The notes beneath the pieces were generated by a model. It was given only the letters and a program-made list of their open reading frames with translations. It was not told the origin of the DNA and did not search any database. A stretch of DNA of 64,000 nucleotides from Brachyhypopomus gauderio (taxonomy: Eukaryota; Chordata; Actinopteri; Gymnotiformes; Hypopomidae). The translations under genes and the position numbers were made by a program. Location of the stretch: NCBI RefSeq assembly GCF_052324685.1, contig NC_135221.1:7299375-7363374 (forward strand), read 5' to 3'. Within the stretch, counting starts at the first letter, position 1, and every line of letters begins with the position of its first letter. Shown here one piece after another: positions 22,400 through 47,348 of this stretch.

Positions 22400-24828
22400 C
22401 TACACTTCAAAGAGTACGGACTGAAGGGACTTCCGTACAGTGGCCATCTCCTGTTGTTGCTAAGAAAAATTTGCAGAAGGACATTACCACTGTGATAAAT
22501 TGCACTGTGATAAAAAGTAACAAAAGTCAACAATCCCCAATTCACACTAGACACGTCAGAGACATGTAATGGTTTCTGACAGAGTTACATTCTGTTAGCA
22601 AAACTATCATTTTCATTTTTCATTTTGAATTATTTTCCCTGGCAAATCCACAATGTTTTTTTTAAGTACTGATCACTTAATAGTGATGAATTAGTTGTAA
22701 AGAAGATTAGTAGATCAAACCGGTTTAATAATTATTATGATGACACTAATGTTGCTCTGACAACATTGTTGTATACTATAATTCTAAATTCAGCATGCAA
22801 CATGTAGAATGCTGTGGTGTGAGATTTTAATTGACCTCTAAAGTTATGCAGTTACATGTAATAAGAAAAAACACAGTTGGAGCATAAACACACAGCAGGA
22901 CAGGTGGATTGGTAACAATGTTGGTAATCATTGGTAACAATGTTATCCATCCTGTGAAACAGACTAAAATATGCATTTGGTAGATTAGCCATAAGACCTA
23001 AGAAAAATAACATGAAATTGTGTGAATGCCCCTACTGTGTCCATCATGATCTTCTTTTGCAGAAGGGCCATTTCCTTCTTCAGCTCCATTTGTGCTCCCT
23101 GCAGAAACGCCTCATGGCTCCTCTCCATTTCTTCCATCTTCTGTAGAACAGATATAGGAGGACATACTCCAATAAACACAAAAACATGTAGCCTATACAT
23201 TATAAATATTAATAGGAATATTGAAGTGTAGTTTCCAAATGCATCATTATAATTCTTCTCAAAAAACACAAATTTAGGATGCATCAACATTATTTTTCAT
23301 GTTTTGCATTTTCCATATATAAACAACCAGAAATCTTTACAGGTATACTGGAAAAAAACTAAATAGTTAACTCTTCTGACCAGCTGTAGTGAAATGCATG
23401 CAAAACATGTTATCTTACAGCCTCTAACCTTGATAAACTGCTCATACAGCTCCTTAATGGATTTCAGTTTTTGGCTTTGCACAACTCGAGCTTGTTGGAA
23501 GAGCTTTAGCTGCTGCCTAAACAAGTCCTGCAGAGGTAAGAATGAGTTAAAGCACTGTAAATCAGCGTAAGCCTTCACTACACATTTAGCAGCACTAACA
23601 TTCAATTTCTCCTCTTGCTCCTCAGATTTATGAACATCAGTCTCCCATTGCTGCAGTGTTGAGAACATCTGCTGGGAGTACTCCTGTGTGAGCTTCTGCC
23701 TGTGATGGGAAAGTATTCAAATATTCTTTATTTTCAAATGTATGCAAGTGTAATGTAGCATAAGATGCTTTAGACTGTGCACATTTACCTCTGGTTATGC
23801 TGGGTTTTCCACAAATGCTCTATTTTCTGGTTGCTACCTTTCAGAGAGCTTTTGGTGAAAGCCTCTAAACGTTTTCTCTTGGCTTGCATTGCTTTGCTGA
23901 TGTCAGCTATGCATTTAAATATGCATTATTACAATAAAATGTCAAGTTTAACAAATCCACTGAAAGACAGTTGCTTAAAATAGCAGAAAGTTAGATCATT
24001 ATCTTGAGCTTGCCTGTTTATAAGTGGAATTCCCTTACCTCCAAATCTTTCCAACATTGTCTGAACTTCATTGCTGTAAAAAAAGAAAAAAAAACATGTT
24101 ATCTGTTTATCAACCAGTTTTCATCCAAAGAATTAACCATATTGCCACAGAACAAATGTTTAACTCACCCCACACCTACACTTAGGCCACCTTCCTCAAA
24201 TGAACTAGCAGATCTTTTCTTTCCCAATTTATCAACAGCAGAAGTTTCTAAGAAAGCATTCAGACAAGAATTATCTGAATTTTCTAAATTATCTTTAGAA
24301 TGATAGATACGATCGCGTCTATAGCTGTGGTTTTATATAGTTAATATACAGTATCACCGTATACATGTTTTACAATAAGGTTCCTTAGTTATTAACACTA
24401 ACAAAGTAATTAACACCATTTCTGAATCATCTTGCTGCAAAGGCAGTGTTTTTGTAGGCCAGTATTAACCTTGATAAGCAATACTGGACACTCACTTCCT
24501 TTGCAATTATTTGGTGTCGATTCTTTTTACTATTTTGTTACTTATTAATGATTAAGTAATTTGGTTTATTGATATCATTAATAATAGCAGCTTGATACTG
24601 AACATTTATCTCTGTAATCTGATATTATAGAACAGCTAAATTGTGCATTAAGCATTTTATTCTGTGTACTTCATAAAATATGATAGACTGGAAACCTCCT
24701 CTAGTTTCTTCATCCGAACCGCTAAAGCCTTTCTTTTCATCCTCTATAATAAAATCAAATGCATGCAAGTCTGTGGGATCTTCTGTCCGTTTGGTTTTCT
24801 TGCTCTGTTTTCTTCCTGTTGTCGCCAT
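22400..24828 (-). CDS. sycp3: Synaptonemal complex protein 3
   Basis: SYCP3 forms fibres along the lateral elements of meiotic chromosomes. The start exon at 24828 encodes [18 protein letters not shown] and the acidic [17 protein letters not shown], matching the family N-terminus. Further minus-strand exons lie at about 24249-24168, 24074-24040, 23900-23780, 23700-23594, 23527-23429, 23143-23040 and 22459-22400. The conserved coiled-coil core shows as [40 protein letters not shown], and [19 protein letters not shown]. The last exon gives [19 protein letters not shown] then stop, the expected C-terminus. Germ-line expression is expected from the family. The exon borders in the N-terminal third are approximate. 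Confidence 0.93.
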
Positions 24829-25440
24829 TTCCTAAAAAGAATAAAATGAAAAGTGGCGAGATAGGTGGCTAGCTAAGCTAAGCTAGCTTTTAGAATTACT
24901 GCTAGGTTAGTTAGCGTTAGCCGGCTACCCACTAAACGTCAGCTTCCCACTTTACAGGGGTATTGTGCTGGTATTGACGGGTCAATTAGGTCACTCTGTA
25001 TTTTTGTGGGGGAAAAATCTAGATAACAGGACAACTAAATTGTAAGTTTTCACTCACAAATATCTCCAACCGTTAGCTAGTTCAGCTGTGGAAGCGAATC
25101 GTTCGCGCCATAAACGAGCACGCGAGAGGGTATAGGCAACAACTGCACGCGCCCTTTGTAGCGTCTCGTTTGTGCGTTATGACTCTTTGACAATAACCTT
25201 GTTCACAAGTGCAGGTGTCAAACAGCTCGTTATCTGCACACAATGACCTTGGCTTGGACATACAAGCTACAACGGCAGCGTGCGTCCTTCTGGGAGTAAA
25301 TAATGTATGTAGTGTTGGGAAAATATTCTTTACTTAGCAGTAAGCTTGATATTAAAACCAGATATGAATGCGCCATAAGGTGCATTAAGTTACAAAAGTA
25401 TATTCGTAAGTTTGGGGGCATTACAAGAGTTAAGCAGCAT
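24829..25440 (-). promoter_or_regulatory. sycp3 upstream region
   Basis: This is the 5' side of sycp3. The part near 25080-25180 is CpG-rich (AATCGTTCGCGCCATAAACGAGCACGCGAGAG). The TTCGCGCC core resembles an E2F/E2F6 site, which is known to act on germ-line gene promoters; its role here is inferred only. No other gene is seen. Confidence 0.35.
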
Positions 25441-25445
25441 ATCAG

Positions 25446-25727
25446 CAAGGTTGCCAACTCTCACACAGAGTGAGACACACGCATTTGACCGTTTTCACAC
25501 GTTGACACACATCCGATTTCTCACGCCGAAAAAAATCTAATTTACCTCTGATCGCTCTGGCGCCAACCACTCGCGATATAATACTTAATTTGTGTCTATT
25601 TTACACCCCGCCCGGTAACAATTTCCGTTCGCCACCCGCACCCCTACTCCTCGTCAACAATTTACACTCGCCACCTCCTCCAGGTTCAAATCTCACTCCA
25701 AGCGATCTTGAAAAGTTGGCAACCCTG
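25446..25727. mobile_element. Short hAT-like MITE with GGTTGCCAACT ends
   Basis: The left end CAAGGTTGCCAACT and the right end, reversed, CAGGGTTGCCAACT form imperfect inverted ends. The hexamer TATCAG flanks both sides (25440-25445 and 25728-25733); it may be part of an 8-base duplication that has since changed. The interior shares GCGATATAATACTTAATTTGTG with the mosaic at 20961-21666. Confidence 0.65.
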
Positions 25728-25733
25728 TATCAG

Positions 25734-26153
25734 TAATATCAGTGCACTCAGTTACAGAGAACAGGTTGGTCCAAAAGAAGAAACATACATGTATGAAAAT
25801 CTATATAGAATAGAAACATACATGCTTTAGAACATTTGGGGAAATAACTAGGGAGCGAAATGGTTTTCAACTCCATCTATGGAATGGAAGATTACTGAAA
25901 GAGCAGACAGATATGAGGAGAATCAGTATATAAGATTGGAGTGTCTCTGCCTCTTAGGGTGGGGAGCATGTACATGCATTGTATGTGTGGGATCTCCTGA
26001 GACATCTCAGTACAAATAAAATCTTTTTTGTTTGCAGTTGACTGGTCTGTTTCTAATTTTATCCTTCTGCATCACCAAATATGCTGCGCTGAGGTACTAA
26101 AGAGAAGTAGAAGCGCAACAATAACTAATTATGTTAATCGTGATGAATCATTC
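25734..26153. other. Intergenic stretch between actr6 and sycp3, no gene seen
   Basis: No splice-bounded coding sequence is visible. The actr6 polyadenylation hexamer (TTTATT on the plus strand) is just beyond, at 26154-26159. Confidence 0.4.
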
Positions 26154-26314
26154 TTTATTTATGCACTGTACAAAAAAAAAAAAAAAAAACTTATTAAAAA
26201 ACAAAACAACAAAAATGTACAACATTCAAGAGTCTCACTTGCAGGAGACTGGAAATACTAGCGATATCATGGCAGATGACAACGATATTATGCAGTTATA
26301 AATAATAGGCAACA

Positions 26315-28754
26315 TTAAACATCAAACTTCTCCTCACAAATAAAATGTCCATTTTCTTCATAATCGTCCCGTGTGACTACCATTTCTTCAAAGTCTGGGT
26401 TTTCTGCTAGGAGCTTTCCTCCTTCCCAAGGGTAGCTGATGGGACTGAAATGTGAACACAACATTTAAGTAAGAGAGTAAAGCACTTTTAATGAATAATC
26501 ATTTTCAGTCATTTTTTTTGTGTCCATTTTGCGAACTCACTTTTGTGGATGTACTACAGAAACCTGGAATTCCGTAGGGGCAAGGGCACGGACATCTTTG
26601 TACACACGATCCCTGAACCCTGGGAACAAGGTGTTGCCTCCAGTCAGGATGATGTTCTTGAAGAAGTGGGGCTGCATTTCTGCATGAGGATCAAAAACAA
26701 CATTGCTGAGTCGTTAAGTTATAAGCGTGATGTGACTGTGTGATGCCATGTGGCTTTCATGATTGGTGCTGCACCCTCTCCTACCTTCAGGCATTTTACT
26801 GATGGAGTTCACTATTGCTTCCGGTATGCCCATTTCCTGGATGCCAATATCCGCTGGGTGGAAAAGCATCTCTGGAACAGCAAACCTCTCATTGGTGAGT
26901 CGCAGAATCTGCTCGCTAGTCTTATACTTCCCTGTGAAATTCATCTCTTCTTGAGGCTATAGGATCCAAAAACATGGGAAATTAATATCAGTTTTCACAA
27001 TTAAGCTTGAAGTGAAAATATAGGACATAAGAGGACAAGCTAACAAAAAACACAAGAGTATAGGACAAGTTAACATTTTATTAATAGACAGTGGACACAC
27101 CATGCAAAGATCTAAAGTCTAGTATGAAAAATTTACATTTAACCAGCTTTCCCACCTTACAGAAGCCCTTTTTGATGGAGCTAAAGTCTGGGAGCACATA
27201 GTCTCTCATAACAAGGTTTTCTTCACCTTTCAACCTGTACAAAAAAGCAAGTGACAAACAGAATGTCGGCTGATTTTGAATGATTAAAAATATTTTTTAG
27301 AATGATTCTGAATTAATTACTTTCCAGAAATGTGTGGTAGGTAATAATGTGCTAAAGGCACAGCTTACTGAGCAATCCCCATATCTTTGTAGAAGTCCTG
27401 TGACACATAGCACACATCCTCCTTGACTTGGTTTATCACGTATGTCTCATCCATCACATGTAGCTGCCTTCAAGTCAAACATAAAACATTAGGCCCAATT
27501 AAATTCATTCTGTGCTCCTATATTTGCAGTAATAGGACAAACTTTCAGATCTAGTAATTTGACTTATTCTGTTATACACCCATACTGATTAATCTGCAAG
27601 GCATCAGTGTTCATGGTCATCATTCTAACACATTGTAATTCATCTTTACTTTAATCTTACCTGTATGAAATTATCTCTTTTAAGTGGTTCGTGAGAAGTT
27701 TTCCGCCTACATTTATCCTGCAGAACCGAAAGCAAAGTACAGTATGAATGACAAAGCCCCAACAGGCCATCTTGGGAAATGTTCAGATGTAATTAAGTGT
27801 GGCAGTGAACACCTGACCTGCATATACCATCTTTCATCTTTCTGCCTCTACAGTAAGGGACGATGTGTGTGAAGGAGAAGCCGCTGTCCACTACAATGCA
27901 GCACAACTCTGAATTGTTCTCCTGGAAGTATCTGTGTGCACTCAAAGATCCAGCTGAAATACAGTACATTTTGTAGGGAACCATTTGATGTACAGAACGA
28001 CAGTACTCGTTTACAATACTCAGATTATGTTCTTAAACTTTGATAAAGCACAAAGAACATAAAAGAACTCACAATTGATTCTCAGAGCCGCCTGAAACTG
28101 GTACTCCTCAAAGAGAATTTCATTCATAGATTCTTGGATTGACATGAAGTTGAAGTATGGTTCGGTTATTACTATGTTGGTATCAGCAAAGTCCACCTGT
28201 AACCATTTGTAATTAAAACGTTCTACGTGAGAGTCATTTCATGACCGAAGGCAACGATCTTCATAACACTGATGTACTGCTCGTAGCTTATGCAGCAGTG
28301 TTGTATTCCAGTATAATCTGTCTGTACCTTGAACATTTCCTTTCCAAACAGATGATCCCATACTTTGCGTTGCACATCCCAATTAACAAGATAACCCTGA
28401 AATACAAAATAACATTAGACACCATTGAATATGTTTTGCAAAAGCAAACTTTTAGACACGCCTACGCTGTGCATCTATCTAACTACCTTTTGAAAGGGAA
28501 GAATATAGAACAATCCAGATGGGTCTTTGATTTCATCTAGTTGATTGGCAGTGAAAGTTTTTAGTCTCAGTGTCTTCGAGCGGAACTGGCAATTCGGAAT
28601 AACACTGGAAAAAGACGAAAAGGTCATTAAGTGTAGAGATCGCATTAATCTGTATTAGCCAACTAATATAGACAGAGAATCATTACCTGACTTTTTCATG
28701 GCTATACCCAATCTTGGCAGTGTAAGCGCCATTGTCCAGAACGAGAGTTGTCAT
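26315..28754 (-). CDS. actr6: Actin-related protein 6
   Basis: ARP6 is a nuclear actin-related subunit of the SRCAP/SWR1 complex that exchanges H2A.Z into nucleosomes. The start MTTLVLDNGAYTAKIGYS lies at 28754. Exons on the minus strand: 28754-28687, about 28607-28503, 28400-28328, 28199-28073, 27950-27850, 27722-27661, 27470-27369, 27236-27160, 26957-26787, 26680-26541 and 26444-26315. Actin-fold hallmarks include the phosphate loop LDNGAYTAKIG, VVDSGFSFTHIVP, INVGGKLLTNHLKE and ILTGGNTLFPGF. The C-terminus EENGHFICEEKFDV then TAA matches vertebrate ARP6. Length and exon order look normal and the gene appears intact. It is on the same strand as gtse1, whose stop lies about 600 bases upstream. 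Confidence 0.95.
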
Positions 28755-29360
28755 TTCCAACAATTATACATCAAATCACAACGTCGGTCAGTACGAGTAG
28801 CCGTTACAAACGATGTAAACCGTGTTACTACTGAACAGAACCATTCAGTAAATGACACACTCAGTATTTTACAATTGTTACTAATCGTGCTTCTTCAATT
28901 CATGCGCCACATCCAACTCTTCTTCTCCCGGTCAAATCTAACTTTAATACATTGTGTGCTTACTGCCACCTACAGTACTATATGTGTATATACTCACACA
29001 CTGCTATATAACTTATACTACATATCTATATACCTATGTTAAAGTTTTAAATGAAAGAGACAGTCTAGAAAGTCATGCTATAAAAACGCTCGTCAAAATG
29101 CAGTTAAACTGCTACTACATTTAGAATATAAATTTTATTTGTACCTTTTGGGAAAACAAACATACAATCAAAACGTAAATTATTCTAAACAGTAATTTTC
29201 ATTCATACTAAAATAAATCACTTAACATGTGATCAACCGTAGTAATAAAATCTACATTATTATTTGGGCCTTAACAGGCACATATACATCCGTACATTTA
29301 AATTAACTGGCAGTTTTCCTTTCCCGGTTTTATTTTCCAGTTTCACCGTACACATGTCCT

Positions 29361-32300
29361 TTAAAAGGACAAGTTGATAAGCAGAGGTTCATTCGCAGTG
29401 TTATTCTTGTGCTCTTCTGGACTCCACTTTATAAGGGGGGAGCTCAGATCAATCAGCTGGAATAAAATAAAGTGTTTGTTACAAAATAAATCAGAAAATC
29501 ATGAGAAATCAAGGCTAATGTGTTAACACTGGGAAATACTTGAAAAATATTTAAAGGGAAAATAAAAAATAAAAATCACACTAAATAAATAACTCATCCC
29601 TCACCTGGCCACCAAAACCCTTATTTGGGATGGTTTTGATCAGGTCTGGGGTGTTTGAGAGGTCAATAAGAACCTTCTCCTCCGGTTTCAAAACAGGAGG
29701 AGGTGCATCAACCAGCATCACCTTGGATCAAATAAAGAGAAGACGTGATTGCACACGCCAAGTTCCACACAAACACTGGCAATGCAGAACTAAACAAGTC
29801 ATAATAATAAACTCTTATTACAGCATAAGGCATTATTCAAGATACATGGCTAGAACAGTTAATGGAGACTACAGAGCCTATTTTGCTCATCATTATAGTG
29901 CCTTATAATGGATCTTTCTTTAGATAAAAAAAGCCTTATACGAGACTAGTACTTTGTTTATTACCTCATTGATTTCCTGTCTCTCCAGCTTCTTCAGTAG
30001 ATTGTTGTGTAGGGTATCCGCAGACGTCAAGTGTTTTGGGAGATTAGGTTTGGGCTGGTGAGGAGTCAGACCTGGGAATATCTTGGAAGGACTCTGCACT
30101 GCTGCTGGCTCACAAGCAGTGGGTCTATCGGCGTCCTCCTCCAGATTAAACACCAGGGAGCAAGGCTGAAGCACAGCCTGATCACAGGACTCCTCCTCGG
30201 GTTTTGTCGGCTCAACTGCTCCCTGGGGCACAATCTGCTTCAGCTGTCCTGGGCTAAACAGTCACAACCTTTTATTAAATAACTATAAGCAATTTGACCA
30301 ATGTTAAATTACTATATCTATATCTGAGCATAATTACATTTCTAGACTATGAAAGTACAGCAGGGAGGACGACAGCAAGCCTCCAATCTTTAAGCATAAT
30401 GTCTCATGAATTTATTTTATTTTTTTACTGGTATTTTGGTATTTATCATTTGCATAGAATTTAAAAACCCAATCCTGCAGTACCTAGCATCACCCATCCC
30501 CACGCTAGAGGCTGGTGACCGCGGCTCTGGGGTACGGCTTGAACCACCAAGGCGAGGCACGCTTTTGGGTGTGAGCATGGGAATACCAGACACCCGGCGG
30601 GATACAGGGGTGGGCAGAGCAGAAGGCCGCCTCAGTTTAGACTGCACAGGCTTCTCAGCTGCAGCGGAAGGGGTCTGCAGCCCCGGCGGTACAGGCACTG
30701 CAAGGCTCTGAGGAACACTGAACACATGAAGATAAAACATTAAAAATAAAAGCCACCGTTTGAATGCTGAAAATTTTGTAGAACAATATATGTTTGAAAT
30801 GAGTATTGCTACATTACCTCTCCAAACTGCAAGTGGACATCAGCCTTTTTGGTTTCATAATTCGAGGGACATCAGGAGATGAGGTAACTATAAATCCATA
30901 TGGACATGCACATTAGAAATTTGCTGATCACCGTTAATTCGGAGCTACTCCAAATTTAAATTCTGAAGTCTGCTACTGCACTACTGTGCCTCACCTTCAG
31001 ATCTACGCACTCCTTTCAGTGAATTTGTGGGAGTAGGTGCCAGAAAGGCTTTCAGGTTGGAGTTCATCTTAACAGTGTTTCCAGTCTTAGCAGCAAGTAT
31101 AGATATGCCAGGCATAGATGCAGCCCTCTCCATGGTCTTCTTGGCTGGCATTTGGTGCTGAATGGAAGACGCAGGGTCTGGTCTCTTAATGGGAGTGGCC
31201 TTGATAGGCCTGTGCAGAGGGTCTTTGCTTTTCCCACCCTGAACGGAGAGTGATGTTCGCCTCCCAAAAGACGACTCCAGAGGTTTGGGGATGGTGCCTG
31301 ATTTGTGTCTGGAATTGGGCAGCTTATTGCCACTGCTGGGAACACGACCACTGATGCTACTCATGCTAGTGTTCAGGGAAGAACTGAGTTTGCCTGCATG
31401 ATAAGTGATCATAGAATATTAAACCATGGATTGCACCAAATATCTACCAAACAGGCTGTTTTATATTGTTTTACTATTTTTCATTAAATGCATCTTGAAA
31501 CAGCTTAATTTACATTGACACTAATGGCTCAACTAATTCCACAGTACTATATTAAATGTATATATGGCAGCATTTTGAAGACAACAGTAATGTACAACCT
31601 CAACAAAACGGAGTATAGTTATTACATCTCAACTTCTCTCCTAGAAGCTACAAGTGTACAGATCTCAAACTGAATAACAGGACAGGAAGTAAAGGTATTG
31701 AGTTTAATACTGACTTTTTCCTGTTGGAGAGACAGACAGGCTGGAATTGAAACTCGACACAGAAGAGGAGGAAGATGAGGTGTTTCTGCTTCGGTCCATC
31801 ACCCTCCCATTGGGAACCAGAGGAGCTTTACGCACAGTAGGGCCTCTTAGTTCAGACTGATTGACAAAAACCCAGGAGCAACACCAGTTTACATAATCTC
31901 AAAACCAGTTACCAGCTTTTATCTACTCATACGTGGTTTATTATTTAAATCTACCTATTACCTTATGGAGATATTAGTCAAATGACATAGATGATATTTT
32001 AAAATGTCCATTCCCATTCAAGGCATTCTTAAATAAAGGAATGTCGTGTACATGTACCTTATTAGAGCCTGGGAGAGTCCTCTTTCCTGGTAAACTTGTG
32101 TTGAAGGAAGAATCACTCACATCAGAGGTTACACTAGTTGCATCAGAGAGGAGGTCTTCCATAGAGCCTGCTTTGCTTGTGTTTCTAGTGCCAGGGCTTC
32201 GTGTCAGGCCAAAACCAGCCTGAAACATTAACATTTATATAAACTAAACGTCTAATGATGCATAATCTTAAACTTCAAAGCCAAAATTTTTTTTTGCAGT

Positions 32301-33632
32301 TTGTGACTGCAAGTTGCCTTACTTTATTGGGTGGAGGGAGTCTATTTTTGCTTGGAGGTGCAGGTTGAGTGCAGGATAGTCGTGAGTTACCCATGGCTGA
32401 AGGTTTGCTGGATACCAGCCCCCTACTTGGCAGTAGGCTCTTACTTCGAGGAGCCAATTTAGTGACTGCATTCCTTAGAGGGCTGGAGGTGCTGATACCT
32501 GGTTTTCCAGCAGAGACACCACACATCTTCTGCAGTCTTTTCTGGATGGCTGGTGGCAGCTGTTTCATGGGGCTGTCCTGAACGCAGAAGGTTTCCCTCT
32601 TGATGGGGCTAGGAGCATCAGCGGGCTTGCTGAAGATACCCAGCTTGGCTGAGGAGTCCAATTCAAAGTTTTCTGTGTTTCCAGGCACAATGGAAACAGC
32701 TGGCATATTTTTTGTTTCAGGCTCCATAATGGTCCTCTCTATGTGGCTGGCTAAAACATTAGCCTCTCTACAGATCTCCTCAAAGTTCTCCTCAATTAGG
32801 GGCCTCCAGCTGGGCTCTTCACCCACAGAAGTCTCGCTGTTTACATTGTCTTTCATTGTGGTTTCTACTCCATGGGAAATACACCGCTCTTTATGACCAA
32901 CAGGACCCATAAAGACCTCATCTTCAATGTCGTGATCCCCTTTAGAACTGGACGGACAAATTATTTACAGACAGCACATTGAAATGTAAACCAACACGTT
33001 TGGGGTTTGATTTCCCACCCTCACATAAGGGCATAAAAAACCCCCAACTGCCAAATAAAAATGAAGGTCTAAACTGCTTTATTACTTGCCCTAAATTTTT
33101 CCAAAGCCTGTACCTGTAAGGTTATGTGAACTATAATGCAGTTCTAAATGGAACAATCTATGCAGAGTTGGGATGTTCAAGTGAAATTTGCTATTCGATA
33201 TTAAGGTATCTTATTTGACAAAAGCTATGGACATTACTCTCCACCCCAGCCATTAGGTCTTACAATTACAACATAGTTGTCTAAATGGTAGTAACAGTTA
33301 TATTGCATGTGTGTAATGAAACCAGCAACTGGCAAAATGTAAACAAACCTTGCCGGTGACAGTGAAATATCAAAATCAAACTTCTCTTCAGTCAGTGAGC
33401 AAAAATCTAGGAAGGAACAATACAGAAGTAAAACGTGATTATCTACGACACGGGATCAAAATAAACTCGTGTCCATGTATTTAAAACGCACTGTACAATA
33501 AACAAGACAGCGAGCTATCTAACCACAGAGTTTACTACATGTGGCTTTTAGTTACACTTATAGCTGGTTTAGTTAGCTGTTTGCTAATGCAGCCATGTTA
33601 ACACAGTTACCGTCGCTGGCTAGTGAAGTCAT
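29361..33632 (-). CDS. gtse1: G2 and S phase-expressed protein 1
   Basis: GTSE1 is a microtubule-associated protein of S/G2/M cells that binds EB1 and clathrin, inhibits MCAK and restrains p53. The coding start MTSLASDGN at 33632 is reached after a 5' UTR intron that ends at 33659. Conserved pieces: KFDFDISLS (about 33370), DEVFMGPVGHKERC (32910), the serine/proline-rich middle with SPIKRETFCVQDSP, SALPTPVSRRVSGIPMLTPK (30600), and the LIDLS repeats at the end (QLIDLSSPLI, then EPLLINLSF and TAA at 29361). Several exons lie between. LIDLS-type motifs bind the clathrin heavy-chain N-terminal region in human GTSE1. The protein is mostly disordered, so exon borders in the middle are less certain than the ends. 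Confidence 0.9.
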
Positions 33633-33804
33633 GGTCTCCAGGAAAGTCCAAAGTCCTGCAAATAAACAACATTAATGAGCTACTTGGCCAGTGTCATTCG
33701 CACAGTCTTCGTTGTGAATGTTGTTGGGTTTCATTTAGTGTACTGAAGAGCTCTTTTAAGATACAGGAGATACTACAACAATGTAAGCTTGTGTTTAGAG
33801 CCGC

Positions 33805-33925
33805 TACTCCACCTCACCTCACACACACCACCTCACACACACACCACCTCACACACACCTCACACACACACCACCTCACACACCTCACACACACACACAC
33901 ACCACCTCACACACACACACACACA

Positions 33926-33958
<33 letters not shown>

Positions 33959-34010
33959 CACCTCACACACACACACACACACCACCACACACACACACAC
34001 CACCTCAGCT
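33805..34010. repeat. (CACCTCACACAC)n compound microsatellite
   Basis: Alternating CACCTCACACAC and (CA)n blocks, in what should be the first intron of gtse1. Open frames across it (Thr-His-rich) are repeat artefacts. Confidence 0.9.
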
Positions 34011-34143
34011 GTGGCTGCTTGGCTTTTGTCGTTAGCACCTTTGCTACGATTAGCTAACCTAGCAAGCTAAGTGACCAAGCGTGAAGGAAAGACACTCCAC
34101 ATGTTCATAACGACTACGACCGTTTTCATTCACATTTGCTTAC

Positions 34144-34310
34144 CTTCTATTTATATGTTTTCAGTTACAAACGGACGGACGAGTTTTCGCTTCGCTTTAT
34201 TTCGCCAGTTTTCTCCAGTGTCTCACACACCGCGTCACACTCATTTCAAATTTCGCGTGCGGCCGGATTTCAAAGATCACGTGGTGTAAGATGTGAAGCG
34301 GCATTGGTTG
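34144..34310 (-). promoter_or_regulatory. Candidate gtse1 first exon and cell-cycle promoter (CDE/CHR, CCAAT)
   Basis: On the minus strand a good donor (AGAAG then GTAAGC) ends at about 34145, pairing with the acceptor at 33660 before the start codon. Just upstream is CACGCGAAATTTGAAATG (34243-34260), a CDE-like GCG a few bases from a CHR-like TTTGAA. A second TTTGAA is at 34267-34272, a CACGTG E-box at about 34278, and an inverted CCAAT at 34303-34307. CHR plus CCAAT is the known arrangement of DREAM/MMB-controlled G2/M genes. Confidence 0.4.
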
Positions 34311-36078
34311 ACAAAATGTCACGGGCAGCAATCATATGAGGGGATGTACCTAGGTTTAAAGTACTTAGAGTAAAAAAACGGGAATTTATCTATTTAGAAG
34401 GCAATAAACTCCATGAAAGGTCATGCTTGATGGACGAAAATGGTCAACATTATATTAAGCACGTTTAAATTCGAGTACTTTGATATATTGATTATAGTCA
34501 GATGAATAAAACGTAAAGAAAAATTACGTGAAAGTAAATACAGTAGTATGTTAGAACCAAATCAGTTGCTATAAAATCCACTACTTCACTGGACACGTTT
34601 CAGTGGTTCAAATGTACACAAGTATACTTTCTGAAGATCAACCTACTTTAGTATGCTAGTATGCAAAGTGTAAAGAAAGCAAGACGTCTGAAGAATCATC
34701 AAAGCAATGCAAAAACTACCTCAGCAATTGCAGAAAGTAAAGCCACAGGCAGACACATCTTTCTAGATCCCAAAAAAGGACACGTCCAGGGCATCTGGCC
34801 ATCCAGTGAAAGGATTTGAAGAATGTGTAATTGCTTCTAATAAAATAGGTGCTATGTTTATAAGACTAACTACATATACAGTATGCATGAAAATCATTAA
34901 CTATTGGTGCCAGCTGCAGTGTTTAGGTAATTTAGTATAGGTGTCAGTAAATGTACAATAGTTATATATTAAATGCTAATATTTTTTTATTGTCAAAAAC
35001 CATAGATATTACTCATACTTTCAAATAAGTTTGACCACAATCACAAATAACACTGCTACACATATTACAATAGCAAAAATAATCCATAAACAGATGGATA
35101 AACATTTATTCCCAAAATAGGAATGAAACTACAGTGAAACAAAAAGCATTGTTTCTTATGAGTTTTCTAATATAATATACTTTTGATATGCAGCACAACC
35201 CACCATTGCCTATGGCCTACTCTGTAAACTACCGGTAAATGTTTTCATATCAATAATCACATATTTTCAAGTTTATTTTTGCTGAGAAAATGCATCCCAC
35301 ATCAACAAAGATTTAATTTCAACCTGTTAGACACATTCCAGTTGCTGTTCAATGTTTCTGGAGAAATAACGGGCAGCATTTTTGAGACAGTACATTACAC
35401 ATCATGCACACTGCACTCAAGCAGACAGCCCTGCCTTGACGCTCTCTTCTCTAGACACTTTTGCTTGATGTTTTGATGTGGACAAACATTTAGTGAAAAT
35501 TAATGCAACCAATTGTTTCAGAAATAAAGAGTTAAGAGTGTCTGGTTACATTATTATTTCCACAAATACCCCATTTCCCTCTGCATATTTTACACACTGT
35601 AAACACATGAGCCCACCTACCGGATCACCATCATTCTATGAATTTGTATACAGCTAAAAATAAATCTCGCATACAGAGGAGTAGCAGCTATATAGGTGTC
35701 AATTTGCATTTTGTTCCCAATTTTATGCAAAATGAGACCTTTTCAATGTAAACAAAATATTTCTACTACAAAGCAACCAAACCATTGCATTTCACTGCTT
35801 CAACAAGTACAGTAAAAACTGGCAATTGCATTGAGACTGAGAAACTAGATTTCCCCGTCAACATTTTATTTTTTGTTATTTGTTTAATCATTTGTGTAAG
35901 CAATGTACAAATATTGATTTATTTTTTTCCCTTGTAGGACAGCTTGTTGGTGCACAGACCATGGAAAAACCTCTCCTATTGCCAGAATATCCTATAACTT
36001 GCTAAATATGCTCGCATGCAACAGCATTGGCTTGGTCTTTGATTGCATGGCTCTAGTGTGGGATTAGAATGGATGGAG
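34311..36078. other. Intergenic DNA and 3' UTR of the calcium ATPase gene
   Basis: No coding exons are seen. The part next to 36079 must be the 3' UTR of the minus-strand calcium ATPase. Several TTTATT hexamers (for example 35105-35110) could serve as its polyadenylation signal. The rest is AT-rich and shows no clear element boundary. Confidence 0.4.

Positions 36079-47348
<11,270 letters not shown>

Noticed and set aside
33623-34070. Thr/His-rich open frames
   Set aside because: They lie over a CA-rich microsatellite in the 5' intron of gtse1.
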